A DNA stretch of 64,000 bases from NCBI GenBank assembly GCA_032718475.1, contig JAUCBJ010000701.1, positions 1 through 64,000 of the forward strand, written 5' to 3'. This stretch comes from Nemertoderma westbladi. Taxonomy: Eukaryota > Xenacoelomorpha > Nemertodermatida > Nemertodermatidae. The notes under the pieces were generated by a model. That model was not told the origin of the DNA and ran no database searches. It was given only the letters and a program-made list of their open reading frames with translations. Positions 1 through 10,783 of this stretch are shown in pieces; positions within the stretch are counted from its first letter, which is position 1, and the number at the start of each line of letters is the position of its first letter. A program made the position numbers and the translations under genes.

Positions 1-285
1 CTTATTGTAGATCCAGACCTCCCACGTAAACGGTGGCAGACAGGTCGTATCATCGAAACACACATCTCAGATGATGGTTTAGTACGCTCGGTAGAACTCA
101 TCGTCATGCGGCGTAACTTCAAGAAGCCAGGCATCATCTTTGAGACGCAACAACTCAATCGCCCAGTTGGTCGTTTATGTTTACTGGAAAGAGACAGAGA
201 ACTCTCCGGGAACTATGGAAGGCAAGACACTCTTCCCACGACCACCTCCCTAATTCCTCAAACATCTAGGGACTCCCCCACGTAA
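1..285 (+). CDS. BEL/Pao pol polyprotein, C-terminal end (partial)
   Basis: The frame is open from the first base and stops at TAA 283-285, so 94 codons are visible. The protein carries the pattern of the tail that follows the integrase core in BEL/Pao retrotransposons (DUF5641-like): DPDLPRKRW, GRIIETH, DGLVRSVEL, then RPVGRLCLLE near the end. In this family the tail is thought to help integrase bind DNA. The catalytic core lies outside the window. The ORF ends 15 bases before a probable LTR, as expected for the end of pol. No frameshift is visible, so the copy could be fairly young. The match is by motif only. Confidence 0.75.
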   Translation, partial: LIVDPDLPRKRWQTGRIIETHISDDGLVRSVELIVMRRNFKKPGIIFETQQLNRPVGRLCLLERDRELSGNYGRQDTLPTTTSLIPQTSRDSPT

Positions 286-300
286 TACGTCTGGAGTGGG

Positions 301-645
301 TGTATGACTATATTGTTTTATCTATTTTGTTATATTTTTATATGCGAACTTTATTATGTACTTTATTATAATCGTTTTTATTCAATTTTATTTAGTAGAA
401 TGTTATTTTTAGTATTATTTAGTAGATTAGTGCAATATATTAGTGTTTATTACGTACGTAATTACTTATAATATATATTTAGTACGACGGCGAGAAATAA
501 TTTTTCTCTTTCCTTACTGTCCGTATCATATTATAAATACGTGACTACAGTAAGATGAAATGTCCGTACTTATTAAAGTACAATAAAGCCACTACTATAT
601 TCAAGTATTATCGGTAGGCAGAGTATTAGGAATGCAAAGTTCAGA
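301..645 (+). mobile_element. Probable 3' LTR of the BEL/Pao element
   Basis: A purine tract (GGAGTGGG, 293-300) lies just before TGTATGACTATA, the usual order of polypurine tract and LTR start. Inside are a TATA-like TATAAATA near 531-538 and a polyadenylation signal AATAAA at 582-587. The right edge is a guess (near TTCA about 644) because the partner LTR is outside the window. Confidence 0.5.
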
Positions 646-828
646 TCCTCGTGTCTCGGCTAAGCCAAGCTCTGGGTAGACCTTGGAGACGACTTGCCTC
701 TTCACACTGACATTGCTTCATGCGATATTGCTCTTCTACCTTATATTAAATAATACATATAGTAGCGTGATGTCCCTCTAACAGTAGCGTAAAACGCAAA
801 TAAATCTGTTAAACCTTTTGACCATCTG

Positions 829-1100
829 TAATTCTAGTCGATTAAGATATCGCGGCACCCACCGATATACTTGAAAGACAAATTCTAGAATCAATGGTTA
901 AAGTCCCCAGACAAGTTCTGGAATAAATCGGTGCCCATCTTAAATATTAATTTAATATTTATTAAAATCTGTAAAATTCAGATCCGTTAACAATTCTAGT
1001 CGATTAAGATATCATAGCACTTCCCGATACTCTTAAAAGACAAATTTCATATAATTAAGGATCCTATGTCCCCAGACCTGCTCTGGAATCAAATTGTGTC
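829..1100. repeat. Two diverged direct repeats of about 110 bp
   Basis: AATTCTAGTCGATTAAGATATC starts a block near 829 and again near 992. Each block continues with a similar GATA(T/C)..TTGAAAGACAAATT or TTAAAAGACAAATT stretch and ends with CCCCAGAC..G.TCTGGAAT. The spacing is about 163 bp. No coding signal is seen. Confidence 0.6.
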
Positions 1101-1907
1101 AATTTTAACATCAAATAATAAAATTCACGGGAATAAATTTAAATTCATATTTTTAAATGAATTTCATAAATTGTCATTTTGTACAATTTATAACATTCCC
1201 AAAATTCCATTAATTAATAGATCATGGGAGCGGAGATTCATCCTATTGAGTGTATTAGAGTGCGAGAATCTCCAACATATAGTCAATTGCCGATAAAATT
1301 AATAAAATCATGCATAAAGAGGATATTGACAATTAAAGAATTATTATTAAATAGCATCCCAGATCTGTATGCATGAGAATTACCCTAATTCTACCGCTAG
1401 CATTCCATAATGTCACCATAGCAACACCCACGCTAGAATTAGAAGCAAGTTAAAAGAACAATAGAAAGCTTGTCCTATTGCATAGCATAGAGAACATAGC
1501 ACACTGTTAGTATCCAAGGATACACAGTAATAACGTGACATTCTGGAAGGCACTGACTAACGGACAAATGGCCTGTGTGTGTGCAGTTGTTGACAGTTGT
1601 GTGGAATTTGTGCGTTTATAGGTGAATGTTACTGCTAAAGTGTGTTTACAGTAGCTAGTCGCAATTGTAAAAATAGCCCAACTCTCCTATAGAAAGAACC
1701 TAAGTGGATCCAAGCCTTTGGGACGGACAGTGGAGTGACTTGTGCCGGTTATCGTTGTCGTGCTGTTGCTACATGTTGGCGTAAACACTGCGACGACGGT
1801 ACATCGGCGCTGAGAATCCCACTGTCCGGGGGCAAAGAAAGATAGGCAGCGACGCCCGCTCGCCTAAATATAAACTTATTTGATATTAATAAACTCAGAT
1901 AGCAGAT
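1101..1907. other. Non-coding stretch before the first ORF
   Basis: AT-rich at first, becoming GC-richer after about 1550. No convincing gene, LTR start or primer-binding site was recognised. It may be the leader of the element carrying the two downstream ORFs, since base composition changes toward that of the ORFs from about 1640. Confidence 0.3.
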
Positions 1908-2285
1908 ATGACGGAGTTGATCGAAGATGATCTTGGCATTAGGGAGCGATATACCCTACCTTTACAAGCATTTGTGGATAGCTTGATACGCGGTGAAGCC
2001 GATTCAACCATTACGGAGGACGATGGTCGTTATATCGAACCGCCGATGTCCCAAGAGCAACTTGCGCGTGAATTGGACTATCGAAAATTCACCACTCGCT
2101 ATACGAATCGCAATGGTACGTATATGGACTTCTTAACTACCGGCCATCCTATCGATTTACATGATACGGACGATGTGGATACAGAGAGAGAAATGGTTCT
2201 ATTTAAATATCATACCCAGCGGAGTCGGCATGATGAACCGAGAATGGAACACGAGAATTCTATTCGAAAACAACTCGAAAGATAA
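1908..2285 (+). CDS. Hypothetical acidic protein, 125 aa
   Basis: Not recognised. An ATG-initiated 125-codon frame rich in Asp/Glu and Arg, with no membrane segment or signal peptide. Its C-terminal third is strongly charged. It has the same balanced base composition as the larger ORF at 3092 and unlike the AT-rich DNA around it, which suggests both belong to one mobile element, possibly as two gag-like products or two exons. No conserved catalytic motif is visible. The start is the first ATG of the frame. Confidence 0.4.
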   Translation: MTELIEDDLGIRERYTLPLQAFVDSLIRGEADSTITEDDGRYIEPPMSQEQLARELDYRKFTTRYTNRNGTYMDFLTTGHPIDLHDTDDVDTEREMVLFKYHTQRSRHDEPRMEHENSIRKQLER

Positions 2286-3091
2286 AACGTGGAAGAAAGC
2301 TTGTAAAAACAAATAGAGGAAAACACCACTGGAGAAGAGACATGGGTTAAGGTCCAGGGTCCATGATGTGAATAGTTTTTCCCCGGAGCACGGGTGCTCG
2401 CGGGCGGTCTCCTTCGGGAGGCTGTAATTTTCTCTTCCTTCATCGTTTTCCTGTAATTATTGTGATCAATGTCACAATTAAAGGGCAAGAATGAATGATG
2501 ATGTGACGGAAACATGTCCATTGTGGTATCTTATGGATACTCCCATATATCCTCCCTCCTCTTTACTCCCTTTATCCCTCTATACATCGCTGTTGAAAAT
2601 ATAACACTTTGTCACACCTCTTCCCAACGCTCTCGGATCTTTGGGAAACGATCGACCAATCATACTGGTATTGTGGTATCGATCATACCTCCTCTTACTA
2701 AACCTCCCACACTTTACTGTTTATTTGTATGCGAATATTGGTGTCCGCACCTCCTATCCATGTACCATTCTGTTGATATTTATGATATCAACTTCCACCA
2801 TTGTTGTTGATTTGATTAGAAAATCAACCACTTCCTAATTTCCTCAAGTCCACGACCGTGATTCAAGGACTGAAAGGATACGTAGACAGTCTATGAACAA
2901 CTGGTACCATTATGTGTCATAAATCTGGTTGTTCACCTCCCTCACACTAGGGATAAATTCATTTGGAGATGGTCTTCGAACGTTTGTATCCTCCTACTGA
3001 GATCGTATTTCTGAATATTTCAGCATGCGAAATAGTTTTTCCTCTGCTCTACCATCGCTGTCGGAGAACATATTAGGCATACAACGGGAAT
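2286..3091. other. Spacer between two ORFs, with two adjacent hairpins
   Basis: Two perfect short hairpins sit 9 bases apart: GAGCAC/GTGCTC with a 2-base loop at 2386-2399, and CTCC-TTCG-GGAG (a UUCG tetraloop) at 2409-2420. The rest is pyrimidine-rich on the plus strand with no long ORF of convincing quality. The hairpins could be RNA structure in the element's transcript; that is inference. Confidence 0.45.
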
Positions 3092-4867
3092 ATGGAGAAC
3101 ATTCCGTACCCTTTCGTTGATACTCAGCTGATTGCTCCCTGGGCAGAAGGCCGAGGTTTCTTCCGCACCATGTATGCTAATACGTCTAGCAACATTACCA
3201 AGGTGCAACGAACTTCCATCGGACATCTTGCCTTTCAGGAATACGGATGGAATTTCAAAGTCGGAAATCCCATTAACTATCAACAGGTATACGGAGACCA
3301 TTATTCTCGATTATACTTTGATGGACCATTGACCGCACCTGGCGCCGTGTATAGCTTCATGAGTGTTCCACTCCGTCCCTCCTTAGCTATATACACGATC
3401 TTTGAAAACACCGCACTTGCCGGTTGGCTAGCCGATGTGTGCAGTCGTACTATACGCGCCCATCCATTAATACTTGGGACCAAACTCGCTAAGCTAGATG
3501 AACATAATAAATTCATCCGTTTCGAATGTTTCCGGCGATTTTTAACGCCGTTTCGCAACGTGGATAGCCAATTTAAAGACCGCGCTTTGACCAAACTCAG
3601 CCTAAGAAACTCAGCTGCAGAGAAGTTGGATAGCGCTGGATTCGCCATTTTCCAAGAGATTTGTATATCGAACTTGCACTCCTCAGTTATACAAAGACCT
3701 CGAATCCCCACAGGTTATTCTGTCGTGGAAATTCAGACGATAGGTCCACCTGAAGAGACAGACACGCCCACTTCAGCTATGCACTTGGAAGACGAACCAA
3801 TATGTCTAGAATCTGAAGAGATTCAGTCTATCGCGCCCCGGACCAGCGACAACGATTACATCATAGAATGGTATCAAGGCCCACAGTGTCTCACTGCGTA
3901 CGATTATCGTCATGCCAACTATGTTTCTAGGCAACGTTGTCGGTTATGCGCATCGAGAGACCACGATACGCCCATGGACACCAACGTCCGCTGTTCCTAT
4001 TTCCAAGAACAACCGACTATGGAAATTTATTGCGCGTATTGCAGACTCAATAACCTGCATATCTTTGCAGTTTTCCCTCAATTTATGACTCAATGTCACC
4101 ATTGTCAACTAAAGGGACATGCTAGTTTCGACTGCCCTTTTAATCACGATTTGGAAAGCGTAGATGAAATGATCACACTGCGTTACATCAGAGCTTGGGA
4201 AGCGAACGCTGATTTACATTGTGATTCGCGCCATCGCTATTATCCCGGACGCGCTTACGAAGGAGTTTATGCTTTCCATCCTTATCTATTCGCTTCTGTT
4301 GAACAGAAATCACGCATATCAAGTTACGAGCTACTGAAGCGCGTCGGAGAATGTATTTCAACTAAATTCGTACGCAAATTTCTCAGGAGTGTTAATCCTA
4401 GCGACCTTCATTCCTATAACTTAATCAATTATATCCGTCAGGATCCAGACTATGGAGACTTGTTTGTTAACTCACACCCTGAGTTACAGGAAGTATATCG
4501 ACGGCCTTACGAATACCGAGCCCGCGAACGCAAGTTGGAAAGGACCATTAAACCCCGGAAGTTTCTAACTGCCTATGGTCCACCCACGGCCCCCGTTCAG
4601 AACACTCGGAAAGGACCCGTAAGAGCGGCTGTCTTGAAACGAGCTCTCAAAGCCGTTAGACCCCTCTCACCTGACGTTGATGTCAATCAACCCGGTACTT
4701 CGACTGGCGGATACACCGACCATAATCCTACACCCTCTGATGCAATCATATTGCACCCTTCACCCAGGAGTTATAGCCCTCCTTGTAAAGTGGCTTGCCC
4801 CAAAGAGAAAAGGACTCTTGCTAGCTTTAAAAAACTGCGTAAACGCCGTCCGCGCAAGAAAGACTAA
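3092..4867 (+). CDS. Gag-like protein with CCHC zinc knuckle, 591 aa
   Basis: A long intact ORF of unknown family. About residues 285-350 are cysteine-rich: RCRLC, YCAYC, then CHHCQLKGHASFDC, which fits the C-x2-C-x4-H-x4-C knuckle of retroelement nucleocapsids. The N-terminal half (about 1-190) is globular with no known motif. The last 100 residues are basic and proline-rich and end in KLRKRRPRKKD, which suits RNA or nuclear binding. The stop is followed after about 70 bp by a purine tract and a 1.29-kb LTR, so it is probably the last ORF of an LTR element. A gag lying after pol would be unusual; alternatives are a non-autonomous gag-only element or an accessory ORF. The frame is unbroken over 1.8 kb, so decay is recent or absent. 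Confidence 0.55.
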   Translation: MENIPYPFVDTQLIAPWAEGRGFFRTMYANTSSNITKVQRTSIGHLAFQEYGWNFKVGNPINYQQVYGDHYSRLYFDGPLTAPGAVYSFMSVPLRPSLAIYTIFENTALAGWLADVCSRTIRAHPLILGTKLAKLDEHNKFIRFECFRRFLTPFRNVDSQFKDRALTKLSLRNSAAEKLDSAGFAIFQEICISNLHSSVIQRPRIPTGYSVVEIQTIGPPEETDTPTSAMHLEDEPICLESEEIQSIAPRTSDNDYIIEWYQGPQCLTAYDYRHANYVSRQRCRLCASRDHDTPMDTNVRCSYFQEQPTMEIYCAYCRLNNLHIFAVFPQFMTQCHHCQLKGHASFDCPFNHDLESVDEMITLRYIRAWEANADLHCDSRHRYYPGRAYEGVYAFHPYLFASVEQKSRISSYELLKRVGECISTKFVRKFLRSVNPSDLHSYNLINYIRQDPDYGDLFVNSHPELQEVYRRPYEYRARERKLERTIKPRKFLTAYGPPTAPVQNTRKGPVRAAVLKRALKAVRPLSPDVDVNQPGTSTGGYTDHNPTPSDAIILHPSPRSYSPPCKVACPKEKRTLASFKKLRKRRPRKKD

Positions 4868-4936
4868 CTGTTTAGAGTATTTACGTATATTAGAAACTGT
4901 GATTTTGTATATTTTATAGACTTAAATCCCATTTTC

Positions 4937-4945
4937 TGGGAGCGG
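4937..4945 (+). other. Polypurine tract before LTR
   Basis: GGGAGCGG (4938-4945) lies immediately before TGTAAAAGC, the LTR start. This is the expected plus-strand primer position for a 3' LTR and links the LTR to the upstream ORFs. Confidence 0.5.
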
Positions 4946-6235
4946 TGTAAAAGCTTCTGTGGGATATAACTGGCCCCTTTGCTTCGCAATCCAGTTTCCC
5001 CCCAGGCGCTGGAATACTCTAAAAGGGTTCTCTAACTGTATACATATTCCCCTCGCCCTCAAGGTACCGTTACAGGTGTTTTAACGGACATAAAAGTCAT
5101 TCTGCTATATACGTGTTTTAGCGGACATGGTAAGACAAAAAACCTGCAATGCGACAAATACCTTTCATAGCTTAGCCGTGATGATTCATATTACGACATC
5201 TAACAGCTGGTTGCTGACATGGAAACAGCCATTGGATGCATGGTTCTTTGTTTGGCTTGAGCCAATCAGAGCGATTTTTCCTGTCGACGTGTAGCTTTTC
5301 GGTCGATCATAAGGAGTGTGTTCAGTCTTACTGTTTTTTCTTGATACTTTGTTGTTATTGCTGTCTAGGCCAGGAACAACGGCTCTAGAATCAATTCGTT
5401 TCATACTTTTAGAAGAAACATTAGTAGGCTAAAATTATAGAGCGTATGACTGTTATCAGTTCAGTCAGTTCAGTCAGTGCAATCAGTTCTTAACAACTCA
5501 TATCACATATCGGTCCATATCAGTTTATATCATATCTTAACTTACCGTCTTAATGCTGTTTACTGTTGTGTTTTGGTTGAATATCATTTGGAGAACATAT
5601 ATAAAGAACCCAAATTTCCCAATTTTCTTGATACACTACAGGTTAGAGAGACGGGTTATATATAGCGATTGCGACTTATATTGTTGTGATTTGTAGTGAA
5701 TTTAATGCTATTTGATAAGCACTACAGTGGTCCGTTGCTATTCCCTTTATATATGATAAAATTCATTGACGGTCGGCAAATTAGTGAGCAGTATTGTGTG
5801 TTACCGGTAGTGTGCCTGATTGTGACTGATAACTAAGCATTTCCTAAAGAATGCGCCTCATACGTGAATCTTAAGCCTTACCGACTTACCGTTGTGATTA
5901 GTGTAAGTCATATCTCTGTTTACTTAGATAGAGCGCCACGTCCTAAAGGAACTGTTAATATTTCCCGAAAGTGAATAATATTAGTCAGAAATTAATTATT
6001 AACGATCAATCGAATAATACAATACAGTAAGCTTCACTGCAATAATAATTTAAGCCCTCAGAATCCAGTCTCCCGGGAATATCCAGCGGGTGAATGGACG
6101 CGCACTAGGCTGGCTTCTGCCAATGTTGTGTTTATTGGTATTAAATATTTGTCTTCTTCTAAAGTATATTTATAAACCAAAAGACATATAAATTTTGGCA
6201 GGTTAAACTGCTAAAGGTCTCCAAAAGCGCGTACA
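4946..6235 (+). mobile_element. Long terminal repeat, about 1290 bp, TG...CA
   Basis: Begins TGTAAAAGCTTCTG and ends GCGCGTACA. The same sequence, diverged, is present inverted at 57332-58542 and 58649-59910. The three copies share start, end and long internal blocks, which defines the element borders. Flanking pentamers (4941-4945 AGCGG, 6236-6240 GGTTG) do not match, so this is not a simple solo LTR and fits the 3' LTR of the element containing the 3092-4867 ORF. The 5' LTR is not in the window upstream. Confidence 0.7.
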
Positions 6236-7825
6236 GGTTGCTAGGCAACAATATAAATATTAACAAAGCAAAGTCACTGGTGAACGCCACAATATATATC
6301 CGGAGGTACATAACTTTAATTATTACAATTATCATAGTTTGCGTTGGCTCACCGGGAGTGATTTCATTGAATTTTATTTTTCCTTTAATCTTTTCCATTG
6401 CAGAAATACAGTACTATTCCCAATGCTTATTTTACTGTCAATACATTTATTAAACACTTATTACATTGCACAGTGTCGTAAGGCCAATGCCGTATTTTAT
6501 AAAAAAAACAGAATTAACGAAACATTTTGCGGCTACTGGATATATATTTTTTATTTCATTTATATACTTCATATATATATTGTATGTATTATTAAAATGG
6601 CTACCCAACCCACCAGCTTCTTTATTTTACCACAGCACAACAAATTCAAATAATATCATTCCACCATTATTTTATTCATTAATTTATATAAATAGTTATC
6701 TATTCTAATAATCTGACGCCATACTATAGTATTCCAACAAATAATTCAATCTACATATCTATTCTAGAAATAAATACTATAATACTGGAATACTCAACGA
6801 ATTATATTTTACAAATAATAATATTAATTTAATTTTAATATACAAATACCTATACGCGGCTGACAGTAGTGGACCACGCCGCAGTGTAGATATCTGTATG
6901 CAAAACTTTCAAACAATACAGGGCTTTATTGCGAAAATATTTTCGAACAAAATTTAAACGTGAACTAAATAAGAAGTAGGATGGTAGTAACACCTAGTTC
7001 CAATACTATTTGTTAAGTTTTGGTTGGAGTAAATTTATTACGAGTAGAGATATTTTATAATTTATATGTAGATATATTTCTATGGTATTCATTGTGTTAC
7101 AGGTGCTACTTAGTAGCATTGGCCTTACGACGCTATTCATTTAGCTATCAGTAAATATCTCAATATTAACTGCCTCATTTGTATTTTATACATTTGAATT
7201 TTATATGAATAAAGATAAACTAACTGCAATATTAATTAAACTAATTAATATAATTAAACTAATTGAAGTATTCTTTGGAGACAAAATATTATTAAACCTT
7301 TTAAGAATTCCTCAGGTCAGCATGATTGGTCTGCCTTGAAGAGCCCTAGTGTTAATTAAGGTAGAGTTCACTATAACGGTCTCAAAGATCTCTAAAGTCT
7401 CTAAAGATGCAGTCAAGGTTACTCATTCAATTTCATTATCATTCAAATTATTCATTCAAGATAATGTACCATACAATTATCATACCCGAATAAATACGGA
7501 CTACTGAGGTATTTATGTCCCTAATCCTTCTACTACTGATATTGTCAATAATATCGTGGAATTAGCCTGATTTCAATTGAGCTAAGCTATTCAACATGTT
7601 AATATTCGACCATCTAAGTAATCTGTTTGAAAAGTTCCTCCTATGTGGCAACCGAAATCAGTTCCAGAAATGTAGAAGTAGGTTGGAGTTCGTTTTAGCT
7701 CTTGAGAATAATATCTATGGTATAACTGTTGGAGAGTAGATCTAGTAGTTTAGAGTTATTTTATTATAATTAAACATTACGATTACCAAAACTTATATAA
7801 CAGTATTAATTAATAGTTGTCTTAC
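6236..7825. other. AT-rich stretch without a recognised gene
   Basis: Long runs of A/T with scattered short ORFs typical of chance. It probably lies downstream of, or in an intron of, the minus-strand gene whose EGF exon follows. No repeat family or RNA gene recognised. Confidence 0.4.
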
Positions 7826-7942
7826 CTTCACATGAATATCCATCACCAGTATATCCAAGTTTGCATGTACAAGTATAGTTGTCTTGAGTATTTGTACATA
7901 TCGCGTTGTGGTGGCAGCTGTGACCATTTGTTTCACATTCGT
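7826..7942 (-). CDS. Exon encoding an EGF-like (calcium-binding type) domain
   Basis: On the minus strand an acceptor TTTTGCAG precedes the exon and GTAAG follows it. The 117-bp exon is phase 1 at both ends and encodes one complete EGF module. It opens with (D)ECETNGHSC and continues with NAIC, YTCTC and GYTGDGYSCE, giving six cysteines in the C-C-C-C-x-C-C order. The DE.E start and the N..NY stretch fit the calcium-binding subtype. Such modules occur in secreted or membrane-anchored adhesion and receptor proteins. The FN2-like exon at 11740-11937 has the same strand and phases and probably belongs to the same gene, upstream. No other exon was found with confidence. Confidence 0.85.
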
Positions 7943-8056
7943 CTGCAAAATATTTAAATTATTATAGGATCCCAACAAATTTGTGGGATGATAATTTTTG
8001 AAACCTGTTTCCAAGGGTAATTTCATCAAAAATCCCTGTAAGTCTTACTACTACTA

Positions 8057-8930
8057 CTAGGTCGAGTAAACTCGGACAGTGGAAATGGAATCCTTCCAGG
8101 CTTCCCGATTCTCCATAGTTGTCGCAATTTCGTTTCTTCCAAGTTCAGTATCCCTTTCAAGTTGATCTATATATGTTATGGCCGGTCGTCCACGACTACG
8201 CTTTCCATGAGTTGGTTGCCAGAGAAGTAGATCTGGCATGACTTCGTCTTTACGCCCACTGAATCTTAATCTGCGTTCACGGAGGGCAGTTGATACAGGT
8301 GGTCTTGTACCATAGAGCTCTGCATTTGGCATGTGTTGTCTCTTGCTTTTATGTTTAGGGCTGCCCTTAGTAGTGTTGTCCTTCAATTCAGTGTTCAAGT
8401 AATTTCGTCAGTGTCCATGTCTCACCCTTGTATAAAAGTACACTTTCCACTGCGGCTCGAAATAATTTAATCTTCAGGTGCCTGGAGATATCTGATTTCC
8501 AGATGGTATCCATTTGATAGAGCTTCCCATGCCTTTGGTTTCTTAACTTCTATGTTCTCTATGTTACTTCTTTTTTGCTACTCTCTATTCATGCCCAAGG
8601 ACTGGAAGTCGTCAACCTTCCTTAGTTGATTATTATCAATTGTTGTCAAGTTTCATTAGCATTAAAAGTCATCAATTCGATCTTGGTAGCATTTATATTC
8701 AATCCAACCTCATTAGCGGCCTTCTCTACTTTATTCAGTTAATGATCTGCATCTGCTAGTGTATTAGAGATCAGGGCAATGTCATCTACAAAGTTAGTGT
8801 CTGTGACTGTAGTTGCCGGATGTCTACTACTTCTGCGTTCTTGTAGTGTGAATCCCAGATCTTCACCCTTTGTGGCCATCCTCATTGCATAATCCAGTAC
8901 AATTACAAATAGTAGTAGCACCAACTAGGG
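8057..8930 (-). pseudogene. Non-LTR retrotransposon (LINE) reverse transcriptase, 3' fragment
   Basis: Two minus-strand pieces come from one decayed ORF. At 8924-8739 is the RT palm (VLLLFVIVLDYAMRMA... then FVDDIALIS, a variant of the YADD motif). At 8398-8057 is the C-terminal region (RRLRFSGRK..., LLWQPTHGKRSRGRP, LERDTELGRNEI). The segment between is broken by stops and shifts. It resembles the C-terminal organisation of the LINE at 13.5-19.6 kb but is a distinct, older copy. It lies beside the host EGF exon, presumably in an intron. Confidence 0.75.
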
Positions 8931-9116
8931 TAATAATTTAGGCTTGTTAACCAAACAATAATACTTATACATACATACGCAATATATAAAAAAATCAGTT
9001 TTAAACATTTTAAATACTTCCTATTACTAGCTAGTAAATTATTAACATAATAATTCCATAAAAATACCATTGCTACCATAACTAATAATGTTAACAAAAA
9101 AAAAGTAAATTTTTTT

Positions 9117-9205
9117 TATTTTCAAAACATACTAGCTAGTAAAAAAACACTAGCTACCATTTAATATCTATTAAGGTTCTAGAACATTCACCATTATATA
9201 TTACC
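9117..9205. repeat. Half copy of a GTTCTAGAAC inverted-repeat MITE
   Basis: Contains ACTAGCTAGTAAAAAAACACTAGCTACC and AAGGTTCTAGAACATT in the same order as the right half of the full element at 51882-52112. Only one arm is seen. Confidence 0.4.
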
Positions 9206-9212
9206 AATTAAA

Positions 9213-9272
9213 TTTTGTCCCAGACAATTCGGTCCTGGAAAATTCGGTCCCGGACAATTCGGTCACATTATT
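9213..9272. repeat. Short left array of the 15-bp GGACAATTCGGTCC satellite
   Basis: Three imperfect units reading GGACAATTCGGTCC on the plus strand, the reverse complement of the unit in the large array at 10.8-11.5 kb. They form the opposite arm of that array, separated from it by the hAT-like insertion. Confidence 0.7.
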
Positions 9273-9288
9273 ATGTATGTTTTGGGAC

Positions 9289-10760
9289 CAGGGGCGGCGC
9301 TAGACAAAACAAGTGGGGGGGGGGGGGGGGGGAAGTCAATTTGCACCGACTGAAAATTAAATTTGCACCGACTGAAAATTAAATTGGCACCGACTGAAAA
9401 TTAAATTTGCACCGACTTAAATTGAAACGGTTAAACTATGCGTGTAGTAGTAATAATTTATATTAATTAATAAAAAATAATTATTGAATTGGCATTTTAT
9501 TTACTTCGCTTTCGCTCGGTAAATTAAATGCCTCGAGCATAGTGAAAAATAAGTTCTATTTTTTTTCCCATGTAATAGGTGATTTTATTCTTAAATTGGT
9601 ACTTTTTTGCTGCTCAATTCTTTAATAGAAGAAAGAGCGATATAATGTTACAAAATAAATTGAAGTGCAAAAAAAACTGAATAGTTACTGCAATTCAATT
9701 TACTACACTCTTCAACTCCTGATGCTGCCTTCTCAATGTTAAATAATTTAGTGTTCTTTAATAAGTATTACGTAGCTAAAGAGCCGCTTAACAACATACT
9801 GTACACCAATATTAGATACTGAATTCCGTTTTGGAGTACGCCGTGCAGACACTAAAGTTGCAATAACTTTTGAGACCGTGTCTGGATTTTGCTCCAATTA
9901 CGTGTAAACCTTTTCTACGTTGATGCTCTTTTACCACATGTAATGTGGTGAAATGTGGAGAAAAACCACATACTGTATTTATAAGAAATTCCACCAAAAA
10001 TAGTTTAATTTAAGCGGAAAAAAGTAAAATTAATGCAATCTTGCGGGTTACTATTCTCCTTAGGGAAAAAAGTAAAATCAATGCAATCTTGCGGGTTACT
10101 ATTTTCCTTAGGTAAAAAAGTGAAACTTTTTTCTCCCTATTTTGGGGTACATTCGAGCGAAAAAGTAACAATTCACGAATAAATGTTTATATTTTTATGC
10201 GGTGATAATTATAATAGTAGGCCTAATTAATAATTAAATATAATCATAATAGTAATTGACAATATGCAATCATAATATCGGCTCGAAAAATTTCACGCAG
10301 CAACCCTATTATCACAACTAAATATTAATGTTTAAAACGAGGTAGTAGGCTACTAACAGTAATTTATAAAAGTTGACAAAAAAATTCAATTCAACAAATT
10401 ATCGTTTTAATTATTTGAATTGAATCTTACGTTTTTTTAAATCCTATTTTAATCCAGTTCTTAATTACTGTACTCAATTCGATAGTTTCAACAATATCCG
10501 TTTCACATGCTATCGGTAACAATGACTCTAAATTCTTTCATACCTGACAGTCTTTCCATCGTGAAATGTGTTATTGTTTTCTATCCTGTAACCATTGTTA
10601 ATATAGCTCCACACCTACTGTATCTGTTTTGCATTTTACTTTGTAGCGTTGACCGCGATGAGATATCGCACTGCTGCCCGTGGATTTTCGTCTCTTTTTC
10701 ATTTAGTTGGGAATTAGGGGGGTGTCCCACCCCCACATCCCCCCCATGAAACTGCCCCTG
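9289..10760. mobile_element. Non-autonomous hAT-like DNA transposon, 1472 bp
   Basis: The left end is CAGGGGCGGCGCTAG and the right end, read inward, is CAGGGGCAGTTTCATG, so the termini share CAGGGGC. Both sides carry the same 8-bp duplication TTTGGGAC (9281-9288 and 10761-10768), the target-site length of hAT elements. Near the left end are four copies of a roughly 25-bp unit built on ATTTGCACCGACTGAAAATTAA (about 9338-9425), preceded by a run of about 20 G. No transposase ORF is present. It inserted inside the 15-bp satellite, because both flanks are satellite sequence. Confidence 0.8.
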
Positions 10761-10783
10761 TTTGGGACCGAATTGTCCTAGTC

